Source of the DNA: Achromobacter aloeverae
Lineage (GTDB): Bacteria > Pseudomonadota > Gammaproteobacteria > Burkholderiales > Burkholderiaceae_B
Direction: 5' to 3'
DNA length: 64,000 nt
Assembly (NCBI RefSeq): GCF_004121055.1
Contig: NZ_PYAL01000007.1
Location: 372,001-436,000 of the forward strand
The notes beneath the pieces were generated by a model, which saw nothing but the letters and a program-made list of their open reading frames with translations, was not told the origin of the DNA and ran no database searches. Positions 1 through 7,452 of the stretch are shown here, in pieces. Positions within the stretch are counted from its first letter, which is position 1. The number at the start of each line of letters is the position of its first letter. The position numbers and the translations under genes were made by a program.

Positions 1-1
1 C

Positions 2-40
2 GCCATGTCCAAAGGGCAGGCCGTTGCGCCCGCGACCTGA
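2..40 (+). CDS. C-terminal tail of a gene that begins before the window (putative)
   Basis: In the frame starting at base 2 the sequence reads a dozen codons (AMSKGQAVAPAT) and stops at TGA 38-40. A strong hairpin starts two bases after the stop, which is the arrangement expected at a real gene end. Nothing about function can be read from this tail. Confidence 0.35.
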   Translation, partial: AMSKGQAVAPAT

Positions 41-41
41 G

Positions 42-62
42 GCGGGCGGAGAGTCCGCCCGC
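42..62 (+). terminator. Hairpin after a putative gene end
   Basis: GCGGGCGGA, loop GAG, TCCGCCCGC form a perfect 9-bp stem with a 3-nt loop two bases downstream of a TGA stop. No U-tract follows, so termination strength is uncertain. Confidence 0.5.
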
Positions 63-63
63 G

Positions 64-99
64 CCTGCCTGGCGCGAGACGATCGCGTGGCCAGGCAGG
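64..99. repeat. Long inverted repeat between convergent genes
   Basis: CCTGCCTGGC (64-73) pairs perfectly with GCCAGGCAGG (90-99). An inner CGCGA/TCGCG pairing (73-77 with 83-87) lengthens the stem. It lies between the putative plus-strand gene end at 40 and the minus-strand gene end at 177, so it may be a bidirectional transcription barrier or a small extragenic palindrome. Confidence 0.45.
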
Positions 100-105
100 C
101 CGGCC

Positions 106-133
106 TCGCCCTTGCAGCGTCGCCCTTGCAGCG
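106..133. repeat. 14-bp tandem direct repeat, two copies
   Basis: TCGCCCTTGCAGCG occurs twice head to tail (106-119 and 120-133) with no mismatch. It is one of eight short tandem repeats in intergenic gaps of this window. Confidence 0.6.
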
Positions 134-144
134 TCCGCCTGTGC

Positions 145-168
145 GGCCTGGCTTGGCCGCGCCAGGCC
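145..168 (-). terminator. Hairpin downstream of the MBL-fold hydrolase gene
   Basis: GGCCTGGC (145-152) and GCCAGGCC (161-168) form a perfect 8-bp stem 8 nt past the minus-strand stop codon at 177-179. No T-run follows on the minus strand. Confidence 0.4.
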
Positions 169-176
169 AGGCCGCC

Positions 177-1154
177 CTACTTGCAGCCCGCGACGCAGAG
201 CCCCTTTGCATCGAAGGCCATCGTCCGGCCCGACAAGGGCACATGCACCGGCACGTGCACGGCCTTGACGAAGGCCTCGGTCTTGCTGCCTGGCCGGATC
301 TTGCCATTGACGGTGCCCACCTCGTTGGCGTGCGAGGGGATGACCGAGGCGGGCTTGACCAGGCTGTTGACGATATAGGCGGCCTCGCGCGGCCCCGTGG
401 TAAAGCCGTCGCCCATGTTCATCACCACGAGCTTGGCGTGGTACAGGTCGCGGACGACGAACTCCTGGTCGGCGAGCACTCCTGTATCGCCTGACAGGTA
501 GGCCACCAGGCCGTTGCTGAACGTCAGCACGTAGCCCGTGGCCGGCCCGACATCGCCGGCGATGCCGGCATCCTTCATCTGCTTGCCCAGATCGCCGCCG
601 ATGAGATCCGGGTCCAGGCCGTTGCTATGCAGCGCGGCCACCGTGGCGATGCGCACGCCGCCGATCACCACGCTGCCGCCGAAGCGCGCCAGGACGGCAT
701 TGGCGGGGTCGCCGCCATTGGCCTTCAGCTTGGCGGCGAAGAACGGCGGCATTTCGCTGCCCGTGACGATCTTCGATTGCTTGGCCAGCGCGATATTGAC
801 GGCATTGGTGTTGGGCACGTCGGAGACCGACACGTCCGGCTTTTCGCAACTGCCGGAATTGGGCGCCTTGTTGTGGGCATTGCCCACGTGATCGCCATGC
901 ATGTGGCTGACCAGGATGATATCGATCTTGCCCAGGCGGGGATCGCCGGCGCCCGCGACGGTGCGGCCCGGGTCGTAGAGGATGCGGGTGCCATTGGGAT
1001 CCTCGAAGACCAGGGCGCGATCCTGTGGGCAGAATTCACCGTCGATGCCGCCCAGCGGCGTGACGCGCACATTCCTGGAATCCGGCGAGGCGGCGACGGC
1101 CGGAAGGGTGGAAGCCAGGGTCAGCGCAGCAAGGAATACCGTGAGGGGTTTCAT
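177..1154 (-). CDS. Secreted MBL-fold metal-dependent hydrolase
   Basis: The 325-residue protein begins with a Sec signal peptide (MKPLTVFLAA... cleaved near AVAA-SP), so it should act in the periplasm. Residues 84-89 carry the metallo-beta-lactamase zinc signature HMHGDH, with later conserved Asp and His. The region around 220-235 (YLSGDTGVL) is the second metal-binding part of the fold. The start at 1154 is chosen because it gives the signal peptide and has GGAG just upstream; a start at 1175 would add seven residues in front of it. Substrate is not evident: MBL-fold proteins include lactonases, phosphodiesterases and sulfatases. A degenerate 12-bp tandem repeat lies directly upstream, and hairpins at 64-168 follow the stop. 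Confidence 0.85.
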   Translation of the reverse strand: MKPLTVFLAALTLASTLPAVAASPDSRNVRVTPLGGIDGEFCPQDRALVFEDPNGTRILYDPGRTVAGAGDPRLGKIDIILVSHMHGDHVGNAHNKAPNSGSCEKPDVSVSDVPNTNAVNIALAKQSKIVTGSEMPPFFAAKLKANGGDPANAVLARFGGSVVIGGVRIATVAALHSNGLDPDLIGGDLGKQMKDAGIAGDVGPATGYVLTFSNGLVAYLSGDTGVLADQEFVVRDLYHAKLVVMNMGDGFTTGPREAAYIVNSLVKPASVIPSHANEVGTVNGKIRPGSKTEAFVKAVHVPVHVPLSGRTMAFDAKGLCVAGCK

Positions 1155-1169
1155 GTAGGGCTCCGTACG

Positions 1170-1260
1170 GGACACGCTCAGGACAGCTCAAGGACACGCT
1201 CAAGGGCACGCTCAAGGGCACGCACAAGGACACGCTCAGGGGAACACGCAAGGACAGCCG
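1170..1260. repeat. Degenerate 12-bp tandem repeat, about 7.5 copies
   Basis: Units of the form GGRCACGCTCAA run from 1170 to 1260 (two of 11 bp, then 12 bp each, with one or a few substitutions). The tract starts 16 bp upstream of the MBL-fold gene start, in its 5' leader or promoter region. It is non-coding in any convincing frame. Drifted copies suggest an old or slipping minisatellite. Confidence 0.7.
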
Positions 1261-1345
1261 GGCACAGACAACCGCCGCGCTAGTCTAGCTTCGCCCGTCC
1301 TGGATTGCCATGCGGAATTCGCAGTATGCGGGGCATCTTGGGCGG

Positions 1346-1384
1346 CCCAATTGGTAGCCGGGATGGTGAGGGGACCAACTGGTC
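1346..1384. promoter_or_regulatory. Pair of related palindromes, possible operator
   Basis: CCCAATTGGT (1346-1355) and ACCAACTGGT (1374-1383; flanked to give GACC-AACT-GGTC) are similar palindromic boxes with centres 28 bp apart. They lie in the 356-bp divergent gap between the MBL-fold gene and the SDR gene. This gap otherwise holds only the tandem repeat at 1170-1260. The binding protein is unknown. Confidence 0.35.
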
Positions 1385-1510
1385 GCCATGGCGCCGGCGC
1401 CCCGTTCCGCCCGTTTGATGGTCGCGGTAGTATCGGGGCACCGGCGCGGGGCCGACGGCATCGCCGCGGCGCGTCCGGCGCAACGGGCGTTCGACCTTGG
1501 GAGCTATCAC

Positions 1511-2290
1511 ATGGATCTGGGTATCAAGGGCAAGTCGGCCCTCGTGTTCGGCGGCAGCCGGGGAATGGGGCGGGCCTGCGCGCGCCAGCTGGCGCTGGAA
1601 GGCGTGCGCGTGACGCTGGCGGCCCGCACACCGGCGACGCTGGCTGCCGCGGCCGACGAGATCTCCCGCGAGGCCGGCCTGCCCGTCGGCTGGGTGGCTG
1701 CCGACCTCACCCTGGACGCGGGCCGTTCGGCGGCCCTCGCGGCCTGCCCGGCGCCCGATATCCTGGTCAACAATGCCGATGGCCCCTTGCCCGGAGACTT
1801 CCGCGACTGGGAGCGCCAGGACTGGCTGGACGCGCTCGATGCCATGATGCTGGGCCCCATCGACATGATCCGCCGCACGGTCGACGGCATGATCGCGCGC
1901 CGGTTCGGCCGCATCGTCAACATCGTGTCGCGCAGCGTCAAGGCGCCGCATGCCGAACTGGGCTTGTCCAACGGCGCCCGTGCCGGCCTGGTCGGCTTCG
2001 TCGCCGGTCTGGCGCGGCAGACGGCGCGGCACAACGTCACCATCAACAACCTGCTGCCCGGGGCCTTCGCCACCGACGCGCAGGTTCGCCATATCCGAGG
2101 CCTGTCCGAGCAGACCGGCAAGCCGTTCGACACCCTCTGGGAAGAGCGCGCCCGCGCCAACCCCACCGGCCGCTATGGCCAACCCGAGGAACTGGGCGCC
2201 CTGTGCGCCTACGTATGCTCGGCACACACCGGCTACATGACGGGGCAGAACATCATGATGGACGGTGGCGGCTACCCGGGCACGTTCTAG
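1511..2290 (+). CDS. SDR-family oxidoreductase with an altered catalytic motif
   Basis: This 259-residue short-chain dehydrogenase/reductase has a glycine-rich cofactor loop at the N-terminus (VFGGSRGMG, residues 12-20), the NNA motif near residue 87, and a C-terminal GQNIMMDGG typical of FabG-like SDRs. The usual YxxxK catalytic pair is not present: the expected place reads LGLSNGARAGLVGF, so Tyr and Lys are replaced by Ser/Leu and Arg. Related SDRs with SNxxR at this position exist, so this is probably a subfamily trait rather than damage. The start at 1511 (MDLGIKGK) has GGGAG upstream and matches family length. It is convergent with the Bug gene at 2398-3387. Confidence 0.8.
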   Translation: MDLGIKGKSALVFGGSRGMGRACARQLALEGVRVTLAARTPATLAAAADEISREAGLPVGWVAADLTLDAGRSAALAACPAPDILVNNADGPLPGDFRDWERQDWLDALDAMMLGPIDMIRRTVDGMIARRFGRIVNIVSRSVKAPHAELGLSNGARAGLVGFVAGLARQTARHNVTINNLLPGAFATDAQVRHIRGLSEQTGKPFDTLWEERARANPTGRYGQPEELGALCAYVCSAHTGYMTGQNIMMDGGGYPGTF

Positions 2291-2397
2291 ACCCCTCCAA
2301 GGGATCAGCTCGGCGGCGCGGGATATCGGCCATGTCCGGGGCGCTGCCTTCCAAAGCCGCCTATCGTTTCCGTGGAGCCAAGATGGGCAGCCACGCA

Positions 2398-3387
2398 CTA
2401 TTCGAGCTTGATGTTGGCCTCCACGACCACGGTGTGCCACTTGTCGATTTCCGCCAGCAGCGCGCGATTGAACTCCTCCGGCGAACTGCCTACCGTTTCG
2501 ATGCCGTCCTCCGCCAGGCGCGCCTTCAAGGCGGGATCCGCCAGCACCTTGACGATCGCCGCCTGCAGTGTGCGGATGATGGGCTCGGGCGTGCCGCGCG
2601 GCGCCAGGACGCCATGCCAGGCCGATGCCTCGTAGCCCGGCACGCCGGCTTCGGCGACCGTGGGTACGTCGGGTAGCAGGGGCGACCGCTTGGCGCCGGT
2701 GACGGCCACCGCCTTGACGTTCTTCGCCTGCGCTTGCTTGGACGCAGAGGCCGCGTCGCCGAAGGTCATGTCGACGGTGCCGCCGACCACATCCAGCAGG
2801 GCCGGGCCGGCGCCCTTGTAGGGCACCGCGTTGATGGAAATCCCCGCTTGCCGCATGAACAGTTCGATGGCAAGGTGCGCCGAACTTCCCTGGCCCGCCG
2901 TGGACACGGTCAGCGTCCCGGGCTGCCGTTTCGCCAGCGCGATCAGTTCCTTCAGGTTATCGACCGGCAATTGCTTCTTCACGGCAACGACGTACGGGTA
3001 GCGGGTCAGTTGCGTCACCGGCGCGAAGTCCTTGCGCGCATCATAAGGAAGCTTGCTGTACACCGACGGGTTGATGGCGTTCGGGCCGCTCTGGCCCAGC
3101 AGCAAGGTATAGCCATCGGGCTCGGCCTTGGCCACCGCATCCGTTCCGATGATGCCGCCCGCGCCCCCGCGGTTGTCGATGATGAATGCCTTGCCCAGCT
3201 GCTCGCTCACGCCCTTGAAGACCAGCCGCGCCACGATGTCCGCGCCGCCTCCGGCCGCGAACGGCACGATGACCCGGACCGGGCGTTCCGGATATGCCGC
3301 ATGGGCGACGCTCGCGCCCAGCAGGGCTGCCGCGCACAGCGCGAGGCGTGGCAGCAGGCCGCCGCCGTTTCTTGAAAAACCGTACAT
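2398..3387 (-). CDS. Bug/TctC-family tripartite tricarboxylate transporter substrate-binding protein
   Basis: This 329-residue periplasmic binding protein starts with a signal peptide (MYGFSRNGG..., cleaved after ASVAHA). It carries the Bug-family hallmarks: RVIVPFAAGGGADIVARLV near residue 38, the NRGGAGG loop, and EPDGYTLL near residue 90. Such proteins bind small carboxylates or amides for TctAB-type membrane partners; no TctA or TctB is encoded in this window. It follows the 3-hydroxyisobutyrate-dehydrogenase-like gene (3499-4413) on the same strand with a 111-bp gap, so the two are probably co-transcribed from the promoter near 4504-4531. Confidence 0.9.
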   Translation of the reverse strand: MYGFSRNGGGLLPRLALCAAALLGASVAHAAYPERPVRVIVPFAAGGGADIVARLVFKGVSEQLGKAFIIDNRGGAGGIIGTDAVAKAEPDGYTLLLGQSGPNAINPSVYSKLPYDARKDFAPVTQLTRYPYVVAVKKQLPVDNLKELIALAKRQPGTLTVSTAGQGSSAHLAIELFMRQAGISINAVPYKGAGPALLDVVGGTVDMTFGDAASASKQAQAKNVKAVAVTGAKRSPLLPDVPTVAEAGVPGYEASAWHGVLAPRGTPEPIIRTLQAAIVKVLADPALKARLAEDGIETVGSSPEEFNRALLAEIDKWHTVVVEANIKLE

Positions 3388-3498
3388 CGATCGTCTCCGT
3401 GCTTGCTTTATGGCTTTGCTTTGTTCTTGGTTCTTGATCCGCCCTTCGTCCCGTCGCGCGCATGCGGACACATGAGCCAACCAGCGCGCAAAGACAGG

Positions 3499-4413
3499 CT
3501 ACTTGGCGCCAGCCGCTTTCCCCCGCACCTCCACGCCAACTTCCTCTTCGACGTAGCGGATGATCTCGGTCATGTCCGCATCGTTGCCGAACTTGTCGCG
3601 CGCATCGTTCAACAGACGACGCGCGGCGTCACCCACGCGCAGCTTCATCCCCAGCTGCTCGCTCTCCTCAAGGCACAGGCGCACGTCCTTGGCCGACAGG
3701 CCCAGCGCGAAACCGAAATCGAACTTGCGGGTAAGCACGAAGCGCGGAATCTTGTCTTCGGACGCATTGCTGCGGCCGGAGCCCGCATTGATGATCCGCA
3801 GCATGATGTCCGGATCCAGGCCGGCCTTCACGCCCATGACCAGCAGTTCGGACGTGACGCTCAGCGCGGTGACGGAAATCAGGTTGTTGATGACCTTCAT
3901 GGTCTGCGCCATGCCGGGCTTCTCGCCGACGTGGACGGATTTTCCCAGGACGCCCAGCACCGGTTGCAGCGCCTCGAAACTGGCACGCGGGCCGGAGACC
4001 ATCAACGCCAGCGTGCCCTTACCCGCGCCCGCAACGCCGCCGCTCACGGGGCAATCGATGCTCTCGATCCCGTGCCTGGCCAGGCCCTCGGCCAACGCGC
4101 GCGCCGCCTGCGATCCGCTGGTGGACAGGTCGACCACGGTACGCACGGCCTTGCCTAGTGCCAGGCCTTCATCGCCCAGGGCGACCGCCAGGACGATGTC
4201 CGGCGTCGGCAGGGATACCAGCACCGTCGCCGCCGCGTCGGCCACTGCCTTCGGCGAGGCGGCGATGCTCGCCCCCTTGGCCGCCAGCGAGGCCAGGGCG
4301 GTCGGCTGCGTGTCGTGAATGGTGACCTTGTATCCGGCATTCAGCAGCCGCTCCACCATCGGGGCGCCCATGCGTCCGATGCCCACAAAACCCAGGTGCA
4401 TATCCGTCGTCAT
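3499..4413 (-). CDS. NAD(P)-dependent beta-hydroxyacid dehydrogenase (3-hydroxyisobutyrate dehydrogenase family)
   Basis: This 304-residue enzyme has the Rossmann motif GFVGIGRMGAPM at its N-terminus, the substrate-binding DCPVSGGVAGAGKGTL segment near residue 120, and the catalytic Lys in the MKVINNL helix near residue 170. The family oxidises beta-hydroxyacids such as 3-hydroxyisobutyrate, tartronate semialdehyde or 2-hydroxymethylglutarate. It is one of three paralogues in the window (9297-10202 and 17421-18320). The start at 4413 follows a good ribosome-binding purine tract. A sigma70-like promoter and a 19-bp palindrome lie just upstream, shared with the divergent CMD-like gene. Confidence 0.9.
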   Translation of the reverse strand: MTTDMHLGFVGIGRMGAPMVERLLNAGYKVTIHDTQPTALASLAAKGASIAASPKAVADAAATVLVSLPTPDIVLAVALGDEGLALGKAVRTVVDLSTSGSQAARALAEGLARHGIESIDCPVSGGVAGAGKGTLALMVSGPRASFEALQPVLGVLGKSVHVGEKPGMAQTMKVINNLISVTALSVTSELLVMGVKAGLDPDIMLRIINAGSGRSNASEDKIPRFVLTRKFDFGFALGLSAKDVRLCLEESEQLGMKLRVGDAARRLLNDARDKFGNDADMTEIIRYVEEEVGVEVRGKAAGAK

Positions 4414-4487
4414 TGAAGTCTCGCTCTCTTCGTTTTTCCAGGGAGAAGGCGGGGCGACCCGCCTCCTGTTTCCATCCGGCCCATCCA

Positions 4488-4531
4488 AATACAATAGGAT
4501 TGTATTATAGTAATACGAATGGCGATGGCAA
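4488..4531 (-). promoter_or_regulatory. Promoter with 19-bp palindromic operator (probable GntR site)
   Basis: AATACAATAGGATTGTATT at 4488-4506 is a perfect palindrome (8-bp arms, 3-bp centre). On the minus strand TTGCCA (4531 to 4526), a 16-bp spacer and TATAAT (4509 to 4504) make a strong sigma70-type promoter for the dehydrogenase-Bug pair. The palindrome overlaps its -10 box, as a repressor site would. The ATACAAT core recurs in the 14-mer at 5947-5960 and 16344-16357. The neighbouring GntR protein is the likely binder (inference). Confidence 0.6.
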
Positions 4532-4574
4532 CAGGAAGACCCATCGCCGCGGTTCAACCCTGGGAGAAAAGAGC

Positions 4575-4985
4575 ATGGCAATGAGGCCGGAGTTTCAGTC
4601 CGAACAATTCAAGAAAGGCCTGGAAGTGCGTCGCGCCGTCGTCGGAGACGCCTATGTGAACAAGTCGCTGGACAGCGCCGATGACCTGACGGCCCCTTTG
4701 CAGAAGCTGGTCACGGAATACTGCTGGGGGGATGTCTGGACGCGGCCCGGACTGGAACGCAAGACCAGGAGCTTCCTGAACCTGGCGATGCTGATCGCCT
4801 TGAATCGGCCGAATGAGCTGCGCCTGCACATGCGCGGCGCGATCAACAATGGCATCACCAAGGCCGAGATCGTGGAGGTGGTGCTGCAGGCGGCCATCTA
4901 TTGCGGCGTGCCCGCTTCGCTCGATGCCATGAAAGCGGCACGCGAAGTCATTGCCGAGATGGAAAAAGAGGGTCCGGTCGCCTGA
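4575..4985 (+). CDS. Carboxymuconolactone decarboxylase-family protein (first copy)
   Basis: This 136-residue protein belongs to the CMD/AhpD-like all-helical family. It has the LVTEYCWGDVWTRPGL segment around residue 50, the MLIALNR helix, and the C-terminal HMRGAINNGITKAEIVEVVLQAAIYCGVPAS signature with a conserved Cys near residue 115. Family members include gamma-carboxymuconolactone decarboxylase (aromatic catabolism) and peroxidase-like proteins. It closely parallels the second copy at 10199-10609. The start at 4575 has GGGAGAAA upstream. It is transcribed divergently from the dehydrogenase gene across the palindromic operator and ends 55 bp before the GntR gene end. Confidence 0.85.
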   Translation: MAMRPEFQSEQFKKGLEVRRAVVGDAYVNKSLDSADDLTAPLQKLVTEYCWGDVWTRPGLERKTRSFLNLAMLIALNRPNELRLHMRGAINNGITKAEIVEVVLQAAIYCGVPASLDAMKAAREVIAEMEKEGPVA

Positions 4986-5040
4986 TCCGGACCGGGGCGC
5001 GCGGGGACGAACGCCGCGCCGCCCGCTACGTCACCGCTAT

Positions 5041-5754
5041 TTATTGCACGGCGGCGGGCTGCGCCGCCAGCGATTCGCGGAGTATCGCTATCGCGACATT
5101 GGCGGCGTTGCGCACATGCAGGCTTCCGGCGGCCCGGGCCGCCTTGCCGTCGCGCGCCTCCAGCGCCTGCATCAGCACGGACAGCTCCGCGATACTCTGC
5201 TTGGCGCGGCCGGGCGCCTGCATGGACGTCGAGCGCAACAGCATGATGCGGGAGTTCAGCAGCCGCAGCGTGGTCATCAGCGCTTCATTGCCCGCGCCAT
5301 CCAACAGGCACTGGTAGAACGCATTCTTGCTGGCGATCTGTTCAAGGGCGGTGCCGCGCGGCCAGCTACGCTTGAGCGCCTGGAAGGTCTCGCGCAACTC
5401 CGCGAGCTGGGCATCCGACGCGGATTCGGCGAACAGCTGACAGGCCAGGCCTTCAAGTTCCTCGCGTACCTGGTATATGCCCCGCGCCTGTTCCGGCGTC
5501 ACTCGCGCGACCTCGGGCCCGCGATGCGGGATCACCACGATGAGCCCTTCGGATTCCAGCTGCCGCAGCGCCTCGCGCACCAGGGTGCGGCTGACGCCGG
5601 TCATCTCGCAAAGCTCGCGCTCGGGCAGGCGCTCACCAGGACTGAAGCGGCCAACGAGGATCGCATTACGGATACTGTCCGTGACGCGGTGGCGCAGCAC
5701 CGAAGCAACGCGTTCGACCTTGAAATCGTCTTGTGTCTCTGCGTGAGAAGTCAT
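5041..5754 (-). CDS. GntR-family transcriptional regulator (FCD domain)
   Basis: This 237-residue DNA-binding protein has an N-terminal winged helix-turn-helix (LRHRVTDSIRNAILVGRFSPGERLPERELCEMTGVSRTLVREALRQLESEGL, residues ~20-70) and an all-helical C-terminal FCD ligand domain (residues ~85-220). FadR/FCD regulators usually repress nearby catabolic genes and release DNA on binding a carboxylate. It is divergent from the PrpD-Bug pair. The shared AT-rich element at 5947-5960, repeated exactly in front of the nine-gene operon (16344-16357) and related to the palindrome at 4488-4506, suggests it controls all three promoters as well as itself. Confidence 0.9.
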   Translation of the reverse strand: MTSHAETQDDFKVERVASVLRHRVTDSIRNAILVGRFSPGERLPERELCEMTGVSRTLVREALRQLESEGLIVVIPHRGPEVARVTPEQARGIYQVREELEGLACQLFAESASDAQLAELRETFQALKRSWPRGTALEQIASKNAFYQCLLDGAGNEALMTTLRLLNSRIMLLRSTSMQAPGRAKQSIAELSVLMQALEARDGKAARAAGSLHVRNAANVAIAILRESLAAQPAAVQ

Positions 5755-5815
5755 GCGTCTTTAGGGAAAGTATGGTCCGGCGATCGATGGACGTGCCAGG
5801 ACGGCTGCAAAACGT

Positions 5816-5843
5816 CCGCTTTGAATCATCCGCTTTGAATCAT
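5816..5843. repeat. 14-bp tandem direct repeat, two copies
   Basis: CCGCTTTGAATCAT is present twice head to tail (5816-5829, 5830-5843), identical, 62 bp upstream of the GntR start codon. It could be a pair of binding sites on the same helix face or a replication-slippage duplication. Confidence 0.6.
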
Positions 5844-5946
5844 CTGGAAGCCGATAGTTTAGCCGGCAAATCCACGAGTCCCCGCGCGTCCTCCCATAAC
5901 GTATAAGGCGCGCCTTGCGCATGCGCCGGCACACGACTAAGATCAC

Positions 5947-5960
5947 TCAATCATACAATC
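5947..5960 (+). promoter_or_regulatory. Shared 14-bp regulatory element (copy 1)
   Basis: TCAATCATACAATC lies in the 240-bp divergent gap between GntR and the PrpD-Bug pair, four bases before a TAATAAT box (5964-5970) that could serve as a -10 element for the plus-strand genes. Its exact inverse is at 16344-16357 with a similarly placed TATAGT box. An exact 14-mer match in AT-rich promoter positions within a GC-rich genome is unlikely to be chance. Confidence 0.55.
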
Positions 5961-5994
5961 CTCTAATAATACCCAAAACAAGTCGTGTGCAGAC

Positions 5995-7422
5995 ATGGCG
6001 GACATCATGAAAACCACAGCACCCTCTTCCGCTGAAGCCGCAAGTGCAAGCGCCAGCGCGACACTTGCCCGTTTCGTTGCCGACCATCCATGGCAGGACG
6101 TGCCGGAGCGCGTGCGCCATGCCGCATGCCGTGCCTTGTTGAATTTCTTCGCGGCCGCCCTTTCCGCCGCCCGCACGCCGACGATAGACGCTGCCCTGCG
6201 CACCTTTTCGCGCTTTTCGGGCCCATCACAGGCCAGCCTGGCGGGCCGTGCCGAGCGCGTGGACATGCCCACCGCCGCGGCGCTCAATGCCATGGCGGCG
6301 AATCTCTACGACTTCGACGACACGCATCATCCCACCATCATCCACCCCACGTCGCCGATCGCGCCGGCGCTGTTTGCCCTGGCCGAGACGCGTCCCCTGA
6401 GCGGCCAGCAGCTGCTGCACGCCTTCGTCCTGGGCGTCGAGGCCGCCTGCCGCATCGGCAATGCCATCTCGCCGGAGCATTACGCGCGCGGCTGGCACAT
6501 CACGTCGACCTGCGGCGTCTTCGGCGCCGCGCTGGCCAGCGCGCGCTGCCTGGGACTGGACGCGGCGCGGAACGTCCACGTCATCGGCGCGGCCGCGGTC
6601 CAGGCGGGCGGACTGGTGGAAACGTTGGGTACGGCGGTAAAGAGCATCAGCGTGGGCAATGCGGCGCGCAATGGCCTGTTGTCCGCCTTGCTGGTCCAGG
6701 AGGGGCTGGACGGACCTGCCCAGCCCCTCGAAGGCGAACGCGGTTTCCTGCGCGTCGTGGGCGAAGCCCCCCGCCTTGGCGAGGTCACGGAAGGCCTGGG
6801 CGAACGGTGGGAGCTGCTGAAGAACGCCTACAAACCCTATCCTTGCGGCGTCGTCCTGAATCCCGTCATCGACGCCTGCCTCGAACTCGCGCAGGCGCCG
6901 GCGGTCGCGGAAGGCGGCTGGCGCCGCATTGCATCCATCGAACTGCGGGGCCACCCCCTGCTCAGGCAGCGCACCGATCGTCCATCGATTTCGAGCGGCC
7001 GGCAATCGCAAGTCTGCGCCCAGCATGCGGTGGCGGTATCGCTGGTCCGCGGTCGCGCGGGTCTCGCGGAGTTCTCGGACGAAGCCGTGGCCGATCCCGA
7101 CCTCCGGGCATTGGGGTCGCGTGTCGTGTTCCAGGACGACGCCGCCATGTCCGTGGACGCCGTCCAAGTGCGCATCGATTTCCCGGACGGCCAGGTGTTG
7201 CGGCGCGAGATATCCACGCCGCGCGGCTCCCTCGCCCGTCCGCTGGAAGACCACGAAATCGAGCAGAAGCTGCGGGAACTGAACCGCTACGGCGGCGCCG
7301 GCATCGACGCCGACCGGCTGATAGAAGCGGTGTGGTCGTTGGAGCGGGCCCCCGATGCGTCCCTTCCCATGCGCATGGCCGCGCGTGCGGAACGTGCGGA
7401 AGGTGAGGAACGCCATCCATGA
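5995..7422 (+). CDS. MmgE/PrpD-family protein (2-methylcitrate dehydratase-like)
   Basis: This 475-residue cytosolic protein has the MmgE/PrpD two-domain layout: a helical N-terminal domain with ANLYDFDDTHHPTIIHPTSPIAPAL near residue 105 and LGVEAACRIGNAI near 150, then YKPYPCGVVLNPVIDACLEL near residue 280 entering the smaller domain. PrpD dehydrates 2-methylcitrate; many homologues act on other hydroxy-tricarboxylates, itaconyl compounds or epimers. Paralogue at 19447-20835. An alternative start at 6007 (MKTT) is possible because neither site has a clear ribosome-binding site. It precedes a Bug gene by 30 bp, so they are probably co-transcribed. Confidence 0.87.
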   Translation: MADIMKTTAPSSAEAASASASATLARFVADHPWQDVPERVRHAACRALLNFFAAALSAARTPTIDAALRTFSRFSGPSQASLAGRAERVDMPTAAALNAMAANLYDFDDTHHPTIIHPTSPIAPALFALAETRPLSGQQLLHAFVLGVEAACRIGNAISPEHYARGWHITSTCGVFGAALASARCLGLDAARNVHVIGAAAVQAGGLVETLGTAVKSISVGNAARNGLLSALLVQEGLDGPAQPLEGERGFLRVVGEAPRLGEVTEGLGERWELLKNAYKPYPCGVVLNPVIDACLELAQAPAVAEGGWRRIASIELRGHPLLRQRTDRPSISSGRQSQVCAQHAVAVSLVRGRAGLAEFSDEAVADPDLRALGSRVVFQDDAAMSVDAVQVRIDFPDGQVLRREISTPRGSLARPLEDHEIEQKLRELNRYGGAGIDADRLIEAVWSLERAPDASLPMRMAARAERAEGEERHP

Positions 7423-7452
7423 TTCCATGATGGATTACCGAGGAGACATAGC

